Source of the DNA: Vibrio ziniensis
GTDB taxonomy: Bacteria > Pseudomonadota > Gammaproteobacteria > Enterobacterales > Vibrionaceae
Assembly: GCF_011064285.1 (NCBI RefSeq)
Contig: NZ_CP049331.1
Coordinates: forward strand, 1,798,001-1,862,000
DNA: 64,000 nucleotides
Reading direction: 5' to 3'
Made by a program: the position numbers and the translations under genes. Below the pieces are notes generated by a model. That model worked only from the letters and a program-made list of their open reading frames with translations. It searched no databases and was not told the origin of the DNA. Positions within the stretch are counted from its first letter, which is position 1. The number at the start of each line of letters is the position of its first letter. Below are positions 1 to 9,272 of the stretch, one piece after another.

Positions 1-287
1 ATGTGAACTACATTGTACACACTCGCCTATTCTAATTATCTCATCCTAAATTTGAGGGTTTTGACCCTCAATTTTTTCAATAAAATTTTCATTTTTATGC
101 ACATTTTTCGTGCATTCTGTTCCATTTTGATTCAACGAAAATTGATAGAAATTTTTGACAAAAGATCAAGGAAATTTTTTTTTGATCGGTTATGAATAAA
201 CCAATCTTGAAAGCTCGATTTTTTACAATCAACTCTGTTCTTAGATCATCAGTTAGTGGCTACTAACGTTTTTTTTCATTTTCCAAG

Positions 288-296
288 TTATCCACA
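288..296 (+). promoter_or_regulatory. DnaA box upstream of nrdA
   Basis: TTATCCACA matches the strong E. coli DnaA consensus exactly, about 190 bases before the nrdA start. DnaA binding upstream of nrdAB is known in E. coli and links dNTP synthesis to replication initiation. Only one perfect box is seen, so its role here is inferred from position. Confidence 0.6.
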
Positions 297-366
297 AAGT
301 TTCCCCTAAACTGTAACTTGCAATAAAGGGGTTATAGCACTATGTTGTAACTCGAACACTGATGCA

Positions 367-403
367 CCCCTATATGTAGTGTCTAGGCCACTACATATAG
401 GCA
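367..403. promoter_or_regulatory. Paired NrdR-like boxes (inverted repeat)
   Basis: CCTATATGTAGTG (369-381) and CACTACATATAGG (389-401) form a perfect 13-base inverted repeat around a 7-base spacer. Each half resembles the NrdR box consensus acaCwATATwGtgt, and the two 16-base boxes (367-382 and 388-403) start 21 bases apart, two helical turns. NrdR represses ribonucleotide reductase genes by binding tandem boxes. Position about 90 bases before nrdA supports operator function. Confidence 0.7.
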
Positions 404-489
404 GAGCATAATCACAAAACCGTCAATAATTTTACAAGAATTACATAAAAAAACGGTTTTTATCAGTTTTGTTAGGGAAATGAAGCAGA

Positions 490-2772
490 ATGAACCAACA
501 ACTCACTGTCACTAAACGTGATGGCCGCAAAGAAACTATCGATCTGGACAAGATCCACCGAGTGATCACATGGGCAGCTGAAGGTCTGCAAAATGTTTCT
601 GTATCACAAGTGGAACTTAGAGCTCACATCCAGTTCTACGATGGCATTACCACATCAGACATCCATGAAACCATTATCAAGTCAGCAGCCGATCTGATCT
701 CTGAAGAGAGCCCAGACTACCAATATCTGGCTGCGCGATTAGCGGTTTTCCATTTACGCAAAAAAGCTTACGGCCAATATGAGCCACCAACGCTGTTAGA
801 ACACGTTTCTTCTATGGTTGAAAAAGGCAAATACGATAAGCACCTGATGGAAGATTACACACGTGAGGATTTCATTAAGCTAGACAGCTTCATCGATCAC
901 CGTCGTGACCTAAACTTCTCTTATGCTGCAGTTAAACAGCTTGAAGGCAAGTACTTTGTACAAAACCGCGTGACAGGCCAAATTTATGAGAGTGCTCAGT
1001 TCCTATACATTCTTGTAGCGGCATGTTTGTTTGCAAAATACCCGAAAGAAACTCGTTTGGACTACATCAAGCGTTTCTATGATGCGACTTCAACATTCAA
1101 GATTTCTCTACCTACACCGATCATGTCTGGTGTACGTACTCCTACCCGTCAGTTCAGTTCATGTGTACTGATCGAGTGTGGTGATAGCCTAGATTCTATT
1201 AACGCAACGGCAAGCTCGATTGTTCGTTACGTTTCACAGCGTGCTGGTATTGGTATCAACGCAGGTCGTATTCGTGCATTGGGTTCAGAAATCCGCGGCG
1301 GCGAAGCTTTCCACACAGGTTGTATTCCATTCTATAAATACTTCCAAACAGCAGTTAAATGTTGTTCTCAAGGTGGTGTTCGTGGCGGTGCAGCAACTGT
1401 TTTCTACCCTCTTTGGCACGGCGAAGCTCAATCACTATTAGTTCTAAAGAACAACCGTGGTGTTGAAGAAAACCGCGTTCGTCATATGGACTATGGCGTT
1501 CAGCTAAACAAACTGATGTACCAACGTTTAGTTGAAGGTGGAAACATTACTCTGTTCTCTCCTTCTGACGTACCAGGGCTTTATGATGCGTTCTTCCAAG
1601 ATCAAGAAGAGTTCGAACGTTTATACGTAAAATACGAGAACGATTCTTCAATTAAGAAGACAACGGTTAAAGCTCTAGAAATGTTTACGCTGTTAATGCA
1701 AGAACGTGCTTCAACAGGCCGTATTTACATTCAAAACGTTGACCACTGTAATACTCACAGCCCATTTGATGCAGCTGTGGCGCCTGTACGTCAGTCAAAC
1801 TTATGTTTGGAAATTGCACTACCGACTAAACCTTTAACAAACGTTGAAGATGACAACGGCGAAATCGCGCTTTGCACTCTTTCTGCATTCAACCTAGGTT
1901 CGATTGAACACCTAGATGATTTTGAAGAGTTAGCTGACCTAGTTGTTCGTGCTCTTGATGCCCTATTGGATTATCAAGACTACCCGCTTCCAGCAGCGTA
2001 CAAGTCAACAATGAACCGTCGTACTCTGGGCGTAGGCGTCATCAACTACGCGTACTACCTAGCGAAAAACGGTGTTAAATATTCAGATGGCAGCGCGAAT
2101 GCTCTAACGCACCGTACTTTTGAAGCAATGCAATACTACTTGCTCAAAGCTTCTGTACAGCTAGCGAAAGAACACGGTAAGTGTCCACTATTTGACGAAA
2201 CAAATTACGCGAAAGGCTTGCTACCAATCGATACCTACAAACGCGATCTAGATAAAATCTGTGATGAAGAACTTCATTACGATTGGGATGCGTTACGTTC
2301 AGAAATCATGGAGCACGGCTTACGTAACTCAACTCTGACTGCACTAATGCCTTCTGAGACATCATCTCAGATTTCGAATGCAACAAACGGTATCGAACCA
2401 CCTCGTGGTTACGTATCAGTAAAAGCATCAAAAGACGGTATTTTGAAGCAAGTTGTACCAGAGTTCCTAAAATACAAAGAAAACTACGAGTTGCTTTGGA
2501 ACATCGGTTCTAACGATGGTTATCTACACCTTGTTGGTATCATGCAGAAGTTCGTTGACCAAGCTATTTCAGCGAACACAAACTACGACCCTAGCAAGTT
2601 CGAATCAGGCAAAGTGCCAATGAAGAAACTGCTTCAGGATCTTCTAACTGCATACAAGTTTGGTGTGAAAACGCTGTACTACCACAACACTCGTGATGGT
2701 GCGAAAGACGAGCAAAAAGATGTGGTTCAACCACAAGATGACGACTGCGCAGGCGGTGGTTGTAAGATTTAA
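490..2772 (+). CDS. nrdA: Ribonucleoside-diphosphate reductase class Ia, alpha subunit
   Basis: Large subunit of aerobic ribonucleotide reductase, which reduces NDPs to dNDPs with the NrdB tyrosyl radical. The 760 residues match the E. coli length of 761. An ATP-cone allosteric domain occupies roughly residues 1-95. The catalytic thiyl site reads SNLCLEI with Asn437, Cys439 and Glu441, and one redox cysteine lies in SSCVLIECGD at 225. The C-terminal tail ends CAGGGCKI, giving the swinging Cys753/Cys758 pair reduced by thioredoxin or glutaredoxin. It is first in an nrdA-nrdB-ferredoxin operon behind NrdR and DnaA sites. The start has an upstream AAATGAAG rather than a strong Shine-Dalgarno. 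Identification is secure. Confidence 0.98.
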   Translation: MNQQLTVTKRDGRKETIDLDKIHRVITWAAEGLQNVSVSQVELRAHIQFYDGITTSDIHETIIKSAADLISEESPDYQYLAARLAVFHLRKKAYGQYEPPTLLEHVSSMVEKGKYDKHLMEDYTREDFIKLDSFIDHRRDLNFSYAAVKQLEGKYFVQNRVTGQIYESAQFLYILVAACLFAKYPKETRLDYIKRFYDATSTFKISLPTPIMSGVRTPTRQFSSCVLIECGDSLDSINATASSIVRYVSQRAGIGINAGRIRALGSEIRGGEAFHTGCIPFYKYFQTAVKCCSQGGVRGGAATVFYPLWHGEAQSLLVLKNNRGVEENRVRHMDYGVQLNKLMYQRLVEGGNITLFSPSDVPGLYDAFFQDQEEFERLYVKYENDSSIKKTTVKALEMFTLLMQERASTGRIYIQNVDHCNTHSPFDAAVAPVRQSNLCLEIALPTKPLTNVEDDNGEIALCTLSAFNLGSIEHLDDFEELADLVVRALDALLDYQDYPLPAAYKSTMNRRTLGVGVINYAYYLAKNGVKYSDGSANALTHRTFEAMQYYLLKASVQLAKEHGKCPLFDETNYAKGLLPIDTYKRDLDKICDEELHYDWDALRSEIMEHGLRNSTLTALMPSETSSQISNATNGIEPPRGYVSVKASKDGILKQVVPEFLKYKENYELLWNIGSNDGYLHLVGIMQKFVDQAISANTNYDPSKFESGKVPMKKLLQDLLTAYKFGVKTLYYHNTRDGAKDEQKDVVQPQDDDCAGGGCKI

Positions 2773-2804
2773 TCTTATTGACTCGAACTTTTAACTGATT
2801 TGAA

Positions 2805-2828
2805 TGCCCTTTGTGACTGCAAAGGGCA
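2805..2828 (+). other. Intergenic hairpin between nrdA and nrdB
   Basis: TGCCCTTTG and CAAAGGGCA form a perfect 9-base-pair stem with a 6-base loop in the short nrdA-nrdB gap. No T tract follows, so it is unlikely to be a strong terminator. An mRNA-stabilising or processing element that sets the subunit ratio is one possibility; this is inference. Confidence 0.5.
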
Positions 2829-2844
2829 AAATGGATGACAGCAA

Positions 2845-3978
2845 ATGGCTTACAGTACTTTTACTCAGAAAAAGAATAACCAACTTAAAGAACCAATGTT
2901 CCTTGGTCAGCCAGTCAACGTGGCTCGTTATGACCAACAAAAATACGATATTTTTGAAAAGCTGATCGAAAAACAGCTTTCTTTCTTCTGGCGTCCTGAA
3001 GAAGTTGACGTATCAAGTGACCGTATTGATTACAACAAGTTACCAGAGCATGAAAAGCACATTTTCATTTCTAACCTTAAGTATCAAACTCTTCTAGATT
3101 CAATCCAAGGTCGCAGCCCTAACGTAGCCCTACTTCCTTTGGTGTCACTGCCAGAATTGGAAACATGGATCGAAACTTGGTCTTTCTCTGAAACGATTCA
3201 CTCTCGTTCATACACGCACATCATCCGCAACATCGTGAATGATCCTGCTGTTGTTTTTGATGACATCGTTGAAAATGAGCACATCATTAAACGTGCGAAA
3301 GACATTGCGCATTACTATGACAACTTAATTCAGCTTACCAACGACTACCATCGCTTTGGCGAAGGAACTCACACGGTAAATGGCGAAACAATTAAGGTCA
3401 GTATTTCTACACTTAAAAAGCAACTGTACCTTTGCTTAATGTCGGTAAACGCTCTAGAAGCTATCCGTTTCTACGTGAGTTTTGCATGTTCATTTGCATT
3501 TGCAGAGCGCGAACTAATGGAAGGTAACGCAAAGATCATCAAGCTTATTGCTCGAGATGAAGCTCTGCATTTGACTGGCACCCAGCACATGATCAACCTA
3601 CTTCGCAACGGTATGGATGATTTTGAGTTCTTACAAATTGCTGAAGAGTGCAAACAAGAGTGTTTTGACTTATTTAAGGAAGCTGCTGAGCAAGAAAAAG
3701 AGTGGTCTGAATATCTGTTTAAAGACGGTTCTATGATTGGTCTTAACAAAGACATTCTTTCCCAATACGTTGAGTACATTACTAACATCCGTATGCAAGC
3801 GGTTGGTCTTGATGCTGCGTATCCAAATGCGACTAGTAACCCTATTCCATGGATTAATGCGTGGTTATCATCAGACAACGTTCAAGTTGCTCCACAGGAA
3901 GCAGAAATAAGTTCATACCTCGTGGGTCAAATTGACAACGAAGTGGGCTCAGATGATTTCGAGGGCTTCGAGCTGTAA
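2845..3978 (+). CDS. nrdB: Ribonucleoside-diphosphate reductase class Ia, beta subunit
   Basis: Small subunit that houses the diiron-tyrosyl radical cofactor and passes the radical to NrdA. The 377 residues fit the family (E. coli 376). The radical tyrosine lies in the motif [11 protein letters not shown], at Tyr123 by counting. Iron ligands are visible in the helices around [23 protein letters not shown] and [12 protein letters not shown]. The C-terminal tail (DDFEGFEL) is the peptide that docks to the alpha subunit. Its stop codon overlaps the start of the downstream ferredoxin gene, so the two are translationally coupled. Confidence 0.98.
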   Translation: MAYSTFTQKKNNQLKEPMFLGQPVNVARYDQQKYDIFEKLIEKQLSFFWRPEEVDVSSDRIDYNKLPEHEKHIFISNLKYQTLLDSIQGRSPNVALLPLVSLPELETWIETWSFSETIHSRSYTHIIRNIVNDPAVVFDDIVENEHIIKRAKDIAHYYDNLIQLTNDYHRFGEGTHTVNGETIKVSISTLKKQLYLCLMSVNALEAIRFYVSFACSFAFAERELMEGNAKIIKLIARDEALHLTGTQHMINLLRNGMDDFEFLQIAEECKQECFDLFKEAAEQEKEWSEYLFKDGSMIGLNKDILSQYVEYITNIRMQAVGLDAAYPNATSNPIPWINAWLSSDNVQVAPQEAEISSYLVGQIDNEVGSDDFEGFEL

Positions 3979-4256
3979 TGGCAACGGTCAAAATCAACAA
4001 AATAATCACAATTGAATCTAACCCGTCAAATACGCTGCTTGAGACTATGGAGCAAGCGGGGTTAGAGCCGGAATACAACTGCCGAGATGGCCATTGTGGA
4101 GCGTGCCGATGCACGCTTATCTCCGGCGAAGTTGAGTATGTTGGTTTTGCAATGGCGTATACACAAGGCAATGAAATCTTGCCATGTATCTGTAAAGCTA
4201 AAACGCCAGTTGAACTTGCTAATGTAAATTACCAAACTAAAGCTAAACGAGCATAA
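3978..4256 (+). CDS. yfaE: 2Fe-2S ferredoxin for NrdB cofactor maintenance (YfaE type)
   Basis: Small plant-type [2Fe-2S] ferredoxin of 92 residues. The cluster motif is visible as Cys35, Cys40, Cys43 (CRDGHCGAC) and Cys70, with extra cysteines at 45 and 72. In E. coli the same gene sits directly after nrdB, and YfaE reduces the diiron centre of NrdB to build or restore the tyrosyl radical. Here the start overlaps the last base of nrdB, which supports coupled synthesis. The coding region is followed by a terminator, making nrdA-nrdB-yfaE a complete operon. Confidence 0.93.
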   Translation: MATVKINKIITIESNPSNTLLETMEQAGLEPEYNCRDGHCGACRCTLISGEVEYVGFAMAYTQGNEILPCICKAKTPVELANVNYQTKAKRA

Positions 4257-4290
4257 CGATTCGTTATCTGCCCAAATGGCTGTCAAATTT

Positions 4291-4317
4291 AAGCCAGAGC
4301 TAAACTCTGGCTTTATT
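4291..4317. terminator. Bidirectional terminator after yfaE
   Basis: GCCAGAG and CTCTGGC (4293-4311) form a 7-base-pair stem with loop CTAAA, followed by a short T-rich run. Its right arm overlaps the 3' end of the convergent small gene, so it probably ends both transcripts. Confidence 0.7.
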
Positions 4318-4560
4318 CATTCCAAATAATATTTCATCTGCCGTTCCCATAGAAACGGATTTATGACCGATTTCCCTACCGTCGTCATCGTATAAAGACA
4401 AGCGATAACCAGGATAGCTTGAACTGTTGGTATCAACAGGCGCATGGCGCCATAGAGACACTACATCATGATCCTCACCAATACCGGTAAGTGCTTCTCC
4501 CAAAATTACTTTTTGGCTTGCAACTTCATACCACACTAAGATTTTTGATTGTGAAAACAT
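4300..4560 (-). CDS. Conserved small hypothetical protein
   Basis: An 86-residue acidic soluble protein of unknown function. It has no signal peptide, membrane segment or recognised motif. A strong Shine-Dalgarno (AGGAGG, about 6 bases before ATG) supports the start at 4560, and the gene ends in the shared terminator with yfaE. The sequence has the balanced composition of a real protein (for example VSLWRHAPVDTNSSSYPGYR). It looks like a Vibrio-restricted small cytoplasmic protein, but I cannot assign a role. Confidence 0.7.
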   Translation of the reverse strand: MFSQSKILVWYEVASQKVILGEALTGIGEDHDVVSLWRHAPVDTNSSSYPGYRLSLYDDDGREIGHKSVSMGTADEILFGMNKARV

Positions 4561-4797
4561 ATCCAGCCTCCTGCCGAATCACAGTGTTGAGCTTTCAGTT
4601 TACAAACAAAATTTAGAAATTTGGGGCCTAATTATGAAAAGATTTTTTACCTCTTCTAAAATCATCGGTTTAGAACTTAGACAATTTACTCATAAAAAAT
4701 TGAGCAACATCGACTTTGGTAATAAGCTTATTTTTCATTGCATTATTACCATTCGTCATACTGAAAATAAAATTTGCAAGTATCCAAAAATTAAAAA

Positions 4798-6036
4798 TCA
4801 CTTCAAAACACTGCTTGGCAGATACATTTCTTTAACGGAAGATACAGAGCTGTACTTAACTAGAATAGGCTTACCTTCCAAATAACGGCGTAACATATCT
4901 GCTGCAATAGTCCCGATGATTTGTTTCTGCTCAGAAGGCGAATATGTGCGATTGAACTTCACTGTTTGCCCCCACTCGCCTTGCGGAGCAGAAAGAGAAA
5001 CGGTGAAATGCTCATCGTTAAGCATACCTGTCACAAGCGAAAGATCTGTAGCGCATTTTTCTTTCGTTGCAGCAGCTAAAGCAAAAGATGCAGCCAATGG
5101 ATCTTGATGCCCTAAGCCCTCTTCTGCCTTGTGGCTTAAAATCCAACTGTGACCACTGAGCTTTTCAATGTCAGCATTGCTTAATAGCCAATTTGATAAC
5201 CAACCTTTCGTTGACTGCTCCGCTAACGAGAGTGACATACCTTTCTCGAGCATAAGATGACCAATATGTTCTAACATAGGTTCATCGACACTCACGACAT
5301 GCAACTCCAAATGCGCATAGATCATTTGCAACAACTTCACACGCGTATCTAGATCACTACGAGGACCAAACAGCTTCACTTCAATGAATGGCAAATAAGA
5401 GCGATATCCAAGAACGTAGCCCTTTGGTAGTTGAAGTTTATCCAATTTATCCGATATACCCGATTCGGTAGTACCAAACGTATATAGACGGCTGCACTCT
5501 AAACCACTCTGTTGAGGAAACAGCTTTTGCAAATCTGGCAGTATCTGCTCGCTAACCATCTTTTTAAATTCTTTTGGTACTCCAGGCGTAAAGTAAAACC
5601 AACAATCGTTGATTTGAATTTTGAATCCACATGCCGTACCAATAGGATTATCGAGAATCATCGCTCTTTCTGGCAACATCGCTTGTTTGATATTACTTTC
5701 AGGCATTTTGATTTTACGTTGAGCAAAAAATGCTTCCAGTCTCTCAACCCATTCAGGAAACAACTTAAGTTCCTGCTCTGCTGCTAATGCAGCGCACTCA
5801 GAGCTTAAGTCATCTGTGGTCGGTCCCAAACCACCATTAACAACCACTACATCAGTATTAAAGCTGAGCATCAATAACTCTTCAACCAAAGCACTTTTTG
5901 CATCACCAACTGTTGAACGTTTACTCAGCTCAAATCCACTTTGGAAAAACTCTCGTGATAACCAAGCAGCATTAGTATCCACGATGTCTCCATGCAAAAC
6001 TTCCTCACCTGTACTTAACATTGCAATTTTGAGCAT
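4798..6036 (-). CDS. CinA-family protein, YfaY-like, with degenerate deamidase domain
   Basis: The N-terminal part (about residues 1-250) is the COG1058/MoCF-like fold, with GGLGPTTDD and the start LKIAMLSTGEEVLHGDIVDTN. In this family it hydrolyses ADP-ribose or related dinucleotides. The C-terminal part (about 255-395) corresponds to the CinA/PncC NMN deamidase domain, but the canonical AESCTGG signature is replaced by AEQSTKG and the rest is weakly conserved. E. coli YfaY is likewise known to have lost deamidase activity. The protein is therefore probably a pyrophosphatase with an inactive or altered C-terminal domain, acting in NAD-metabolite clean-up. It is divergent from the DUF3943 gene. 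The ORF start gives the expected N-terminus. Confidence 0.85.
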   Translation of the reverse strand: MLKIAMLSTGEEVLHGDIVDTNAAWLSREFFQSGFELSKRSTVGDAKSALVEELLMLSFNTDVVVVNGGLGPTTDDLSSECAALAAEQELKLFPEWVERLEAFFAQRKIKMPESNIKQAMLPERAMILDNPIGTACGFKIQINDCWFYFTPGVPKEFKKMVSEQILPDLQKLFPQQSGLECSRLYTFGTTESGISDKLDKLQLPKGYVLGYRSYLPFIEVKLFGPRSDLDTRVKLLQMIYAHLELHVVSVDEPMLEHIGHLMLEKGMSLSLAEQSTKGWLSNWLLSNADIEKLSGHSWILSHKAEEGLGHQDPLAASFALAAATKEKCATDLSLVTGMLNDEHFTVSLSAPQGEWGQTVKFNRTYSPSEQKQIIGTIAADMLRRYLEGKPILVKYSSVSSVKEMYLPSSVLK

Positions 6037-6216
6037 ATTCTTACCCTTAAAAGATATACCTAACCTATACTCGGTTATATAACACTCACTATATCCTCTG
6101 GAATGTGCTATTTCTCTAGAAGTTTTTCGTTTATGTGCAATTTGATGTTTCCATACATAAGACTTTAATGGATAATTGTGATAGCGATCATTAAAAACAG
6201 TGCCTTGGAGCCTTTT

Positions 6217-7113
6217 GTGCTAAAGAAAACCATCACAGCCCTCACGTTATCAATTTCAGCTTGCGTCAATGCAAGTCAGCACTTTGACAATCAATCTATT
6301 GAGCTGAACTCTTCAGTCAACTGTGCGGATTCTTTTTGCGCTTTTAATACTCCGTATTCTTATCAAGCACCATCACCTTATGCGATGAGCCTATCTGAGC
6401 AGCAGGATTTGCAAATTGATAAGCCACTTCCTCGTTATTTACTTGTCTCTAATGAGCGTGACTCTGAATATTTAAGACAACAAACATATACCATCTTAGG
6501 CTTGAGTGTTGCGACAGTAGCACTTATGACGCTGCTTCCCGAATCGGTTACTAAGTGGGACGAAGAAGACCGTGACCTTAGTGGTCTAGGTACAAAATGG
6601 AAAGATAATATTACTGATGGGCCAGTATGGGATCGAGATGAGCACTACTTAAACTATGTGATGCACCCGTATTTTGGCGGCGTATACTATACGGCTGCAC
6701 GTCACGCTGGCTATAACGAATTTGAGTCGTTTTTATACTCAGCAACTATGTCCGCATTCTTCTGGGAATATGGGGTTGAGGCGTTTGCTGAAGTACCTTC
6801 ATGGCAGGATCTTTTCATCACACCATTCTTCGGTGCGGTTGTAGGTGAAATAATGTTTGAAACTGAACAAGACATTGTTGCTAATGGTGGCGAAGTTTTG
6901 GGCTCAGAGACAATGGGAGACATCAGCTTGTTCTTCCTAAACCCTGTTGGTCATATTCATGGTTGGGTGAGTAACGCTTGGGGTGGTTCAGCAGAGTTTC
7001 AGCTTCAGACCGATCCATGGTATGGGAATTCTGATGCAGCAAACTTTGCTCTAAGCTCAGGCGTACCTTACGACGATCAGTTTTACTCTTTAAATATGAA
7101 GATATCATTCTAA
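6217..7113 (+). CDS. DUF3943 family secreted or outer-membrane-associated protein
   Basis: A 298-residue protein with a Sec signal peptide (LKKTITALTLSISACVNA). I place the start at GTG 6217, because TTGGAG lies 6 bases upstream and this gives a compact signal sequence; the longer frame from GTG 6178 has no good Shine-Dalgarno. The core is the DUF3943 region, with the motifs HYLNYVMHPYFGGVYY and EAFAEVPSWQDLFITP, containing conserved His and aromatic residues. A hydrophobic stretch near residues 93-112 follows the mature N-terminus. The C-terminal end, with alternating residues and a terminal Phe (MKISF), hints at outer-membrane association. Function is unknown for the family. Confidence 0.85.
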   Translation: MLKKTITALTLSISACVNASQHFDNQSIELNSSVNCADSFCAFNTPYSYQAPSPYAMSLSEQQDLQIDKPLPRYLLVSNERDSEYLRQQTYTILGLSVATVALMTLLPESVTKWDEEDRDLSGLGTKWKDNITDGPVWDRDEHYLNYVMHPYFGGVYYTAARHAGYNEFESFLYSATMSAFFWEYGVEAFAEVPSWQDLFITPFFGAVVGEIMFETEQDIVANGGEVLGSETMGDISLFFLNPVGHIHGWVSNAWGGSAEFQLQTDPWYGNSDAANFALSSGVPYDDQFYSLNMKISF

Positions 7114-7134
7114 CTAAATAACGATGTTAATTGT

Positions 7135-7164
7135 AAAGAGCGCTCTAAATGGCGCTCTTTTTTC
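7135..7164 (+). terminator. Rho-independent terminator
   Basis: AAAGAGCGC and GCGCTCTTT (7135-7160) form a 9-base-pair stem with an 8-base loop, followed by T residues. It lies 20 bases after the DUF3943 stop codon. Confidence 0.85.
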
Positions 7165-7391
7165 ATTTACACACACTATGTAGCGTCATAATAAATATCT
7201 CTTGTAAATACTTCGTTTCCCGTTACTTACGCAATTGATAATTAATCAACACTACAATTGTGCTAAGGGTTAAATAAATGAAATTAATAGAATATCGTGA
7301 CATCAAAAAATTGACCTTGGTCAAGTCTCTGGGACATATAACGCCTAAACTCAAAGAGTAAAGTGATTTTTATGATGTTCGGAGGCCTTAT

Positions 7392-7904
7392 ATGACTTGT
7401 ACCTTTATTGTAAGTTTCGTAGGAAATGCAACACCCGCAACAATCAAATCTTTGGCCGCTGCGACAAATGAAAAAAGTGGTAAGTGGCTTATTAGTAAAG
7501 TTAACTTTATTGAAGACCAAGTTGCGGCAGTAATTAAAATTGAAATACCAGAAGAAAACGCTGACGTGGTAAAAGAAGCGTTCTACGCAACACCCGATCT
7601 ATTGGTAAAAATTGTTGATGTCGCTGAGCATGTTCAACTAGAAGACAAAATTTACCAACTACGTATTGATTCAAACGACCGTTACGGTGTGGTTAACGAG
7701 ATTACTCATGTACTTGATGAGCAAGACGTACACATTCTTGATATGGATTGCCAACGCGTATTTATCGCTGGCGGCGGTGGCGTAAGTTCTAGCTTGTTTA
7801 CCGCTAACTTAGCAGTACGTTTGCCTGTTGAACGCCAGTTAAATGATGTGGTCAGCGAACTGGAATCTTTAAGCGAAGACACTCGCGTAATCGTTGAATC
7901 ATAA
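7392..7904 (+). CDS. ACT-domain protein of the glycine cleavage repressor (GcvR) type
   Basis: A 170-residue soluble protein with two ACT-like modules, roughly residues 1-80 and 88-168. The second has the typical pattern LRIDSNDRYGVVNEITHVLDE. The closest named relative is GcvR of E. coli, which senses glycine and antagonises GcvA at the glycine cleavage operon. No DNA-binding domain is present, as in GcvR. A perfect Shine-Dalgarno (GGAGG, 6 bases before ATG) fixes the start. The gene is monocistronic between two terminators. Whether it regulates glycine cleavage or another amino acid pathway cannot be told from this window. Confidence 0.8.
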   Translation: MTCTFIVSFVGNATPATIKSLAAATNEKSGKWLISKVNFIEDQVAAVIKIEIPEENADVVKEAFYATPDLLVKIVDVAEHVQLEDKIYQLRIDSNDRYGVVNEITHVLDEQDVHILDMDCQRVFIAGGGGVSSSLFTANLAVRLPVERQLNDVVSELESLSEDTRVIVES

Positions 7905-7933
7905 AATTAGCTGATTCATAAAACTAAGCTGCA

Positions 7934-7977
7934 TAAAAAAACCACCCTAGTTCTTTGAACAATTGGGTGGTTTTTTA
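7934..7977. terminator. Bidirectional terminator between gcvR-like gene and nspC
   Basis: AAAAAACCACCC and GGGTGGTTTTTT flank a 17-base loop. A-rich and T-rich flanks on both sides suit termination of both convergent genes. Confidence 0.85.
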
Positions 7978-7990
7978 TTTCGCTAAACTC

Positions 7991-9166
<1,176 letters not shown>

Positions 9167-9177
9167 TCACAAAATGG

Positions 9178-9212
9178 AAAAAACAGCCATCACCTAAGTG
9201 ACGGCTGTTTTT
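9178..9212 (-). terminator. Terminator-like hairpin between CANSDH and nspC
   Basis: AAACAGCCATCAC (9181-9193) and GTGACGGCTGTTT (9198-9210) form a 13-base-pair stem. In the minus-strand RNA the single non-Watson-Crick pair is G-U, and a U run follows. It therefore favours minus-strand termination or attenuation inside the norspermidine cluster. Confidence 0.75.
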
Positions 9213-9272
9213 AACTATTCACTAATACAATCTAACGATTCACTTACTATTTAACCGTTTCAATAAAAACGA

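Larger units (their letters stand above)
1..489. other. Non-coding region upstream of nrdA
   Basis: This A+T-rich stretch carries no convincing gene. It holds a DnaA box, a paired inverted NrdR-like site and a weak terminator-like hairpin (stem GTTAGT/ACTAAC at 252-267, then eight T at 270-277). A 60-residue reading frame at 13-195 is low-complexity and lacks a ribosome binding site. The region most likely contains the end of an upstream transcript and the nrd promoter; no clear -35/-10 pair was found. Confidence 0.6.

Noticed and set aside
13..195. 60-residue reading frame before nrdA
   Set aside because: Phe/Ile/Asn-rich composition driven by A+T bias, and no ribosome binding site.
251..278. 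Terminator-like hairpin with an eight-T run before nrdA
   Set aside because: Only a 6-base-pair stem with few G-C pairs, so kept as a note and not called a terminator.
4634..4885. 83-residue frame between the small hypothetical and CinA-like genes
   Set aside because: No Shine-Dalgarno, A+T-rich composition, and the last 88 bases are antisense to the CinA-like gene.
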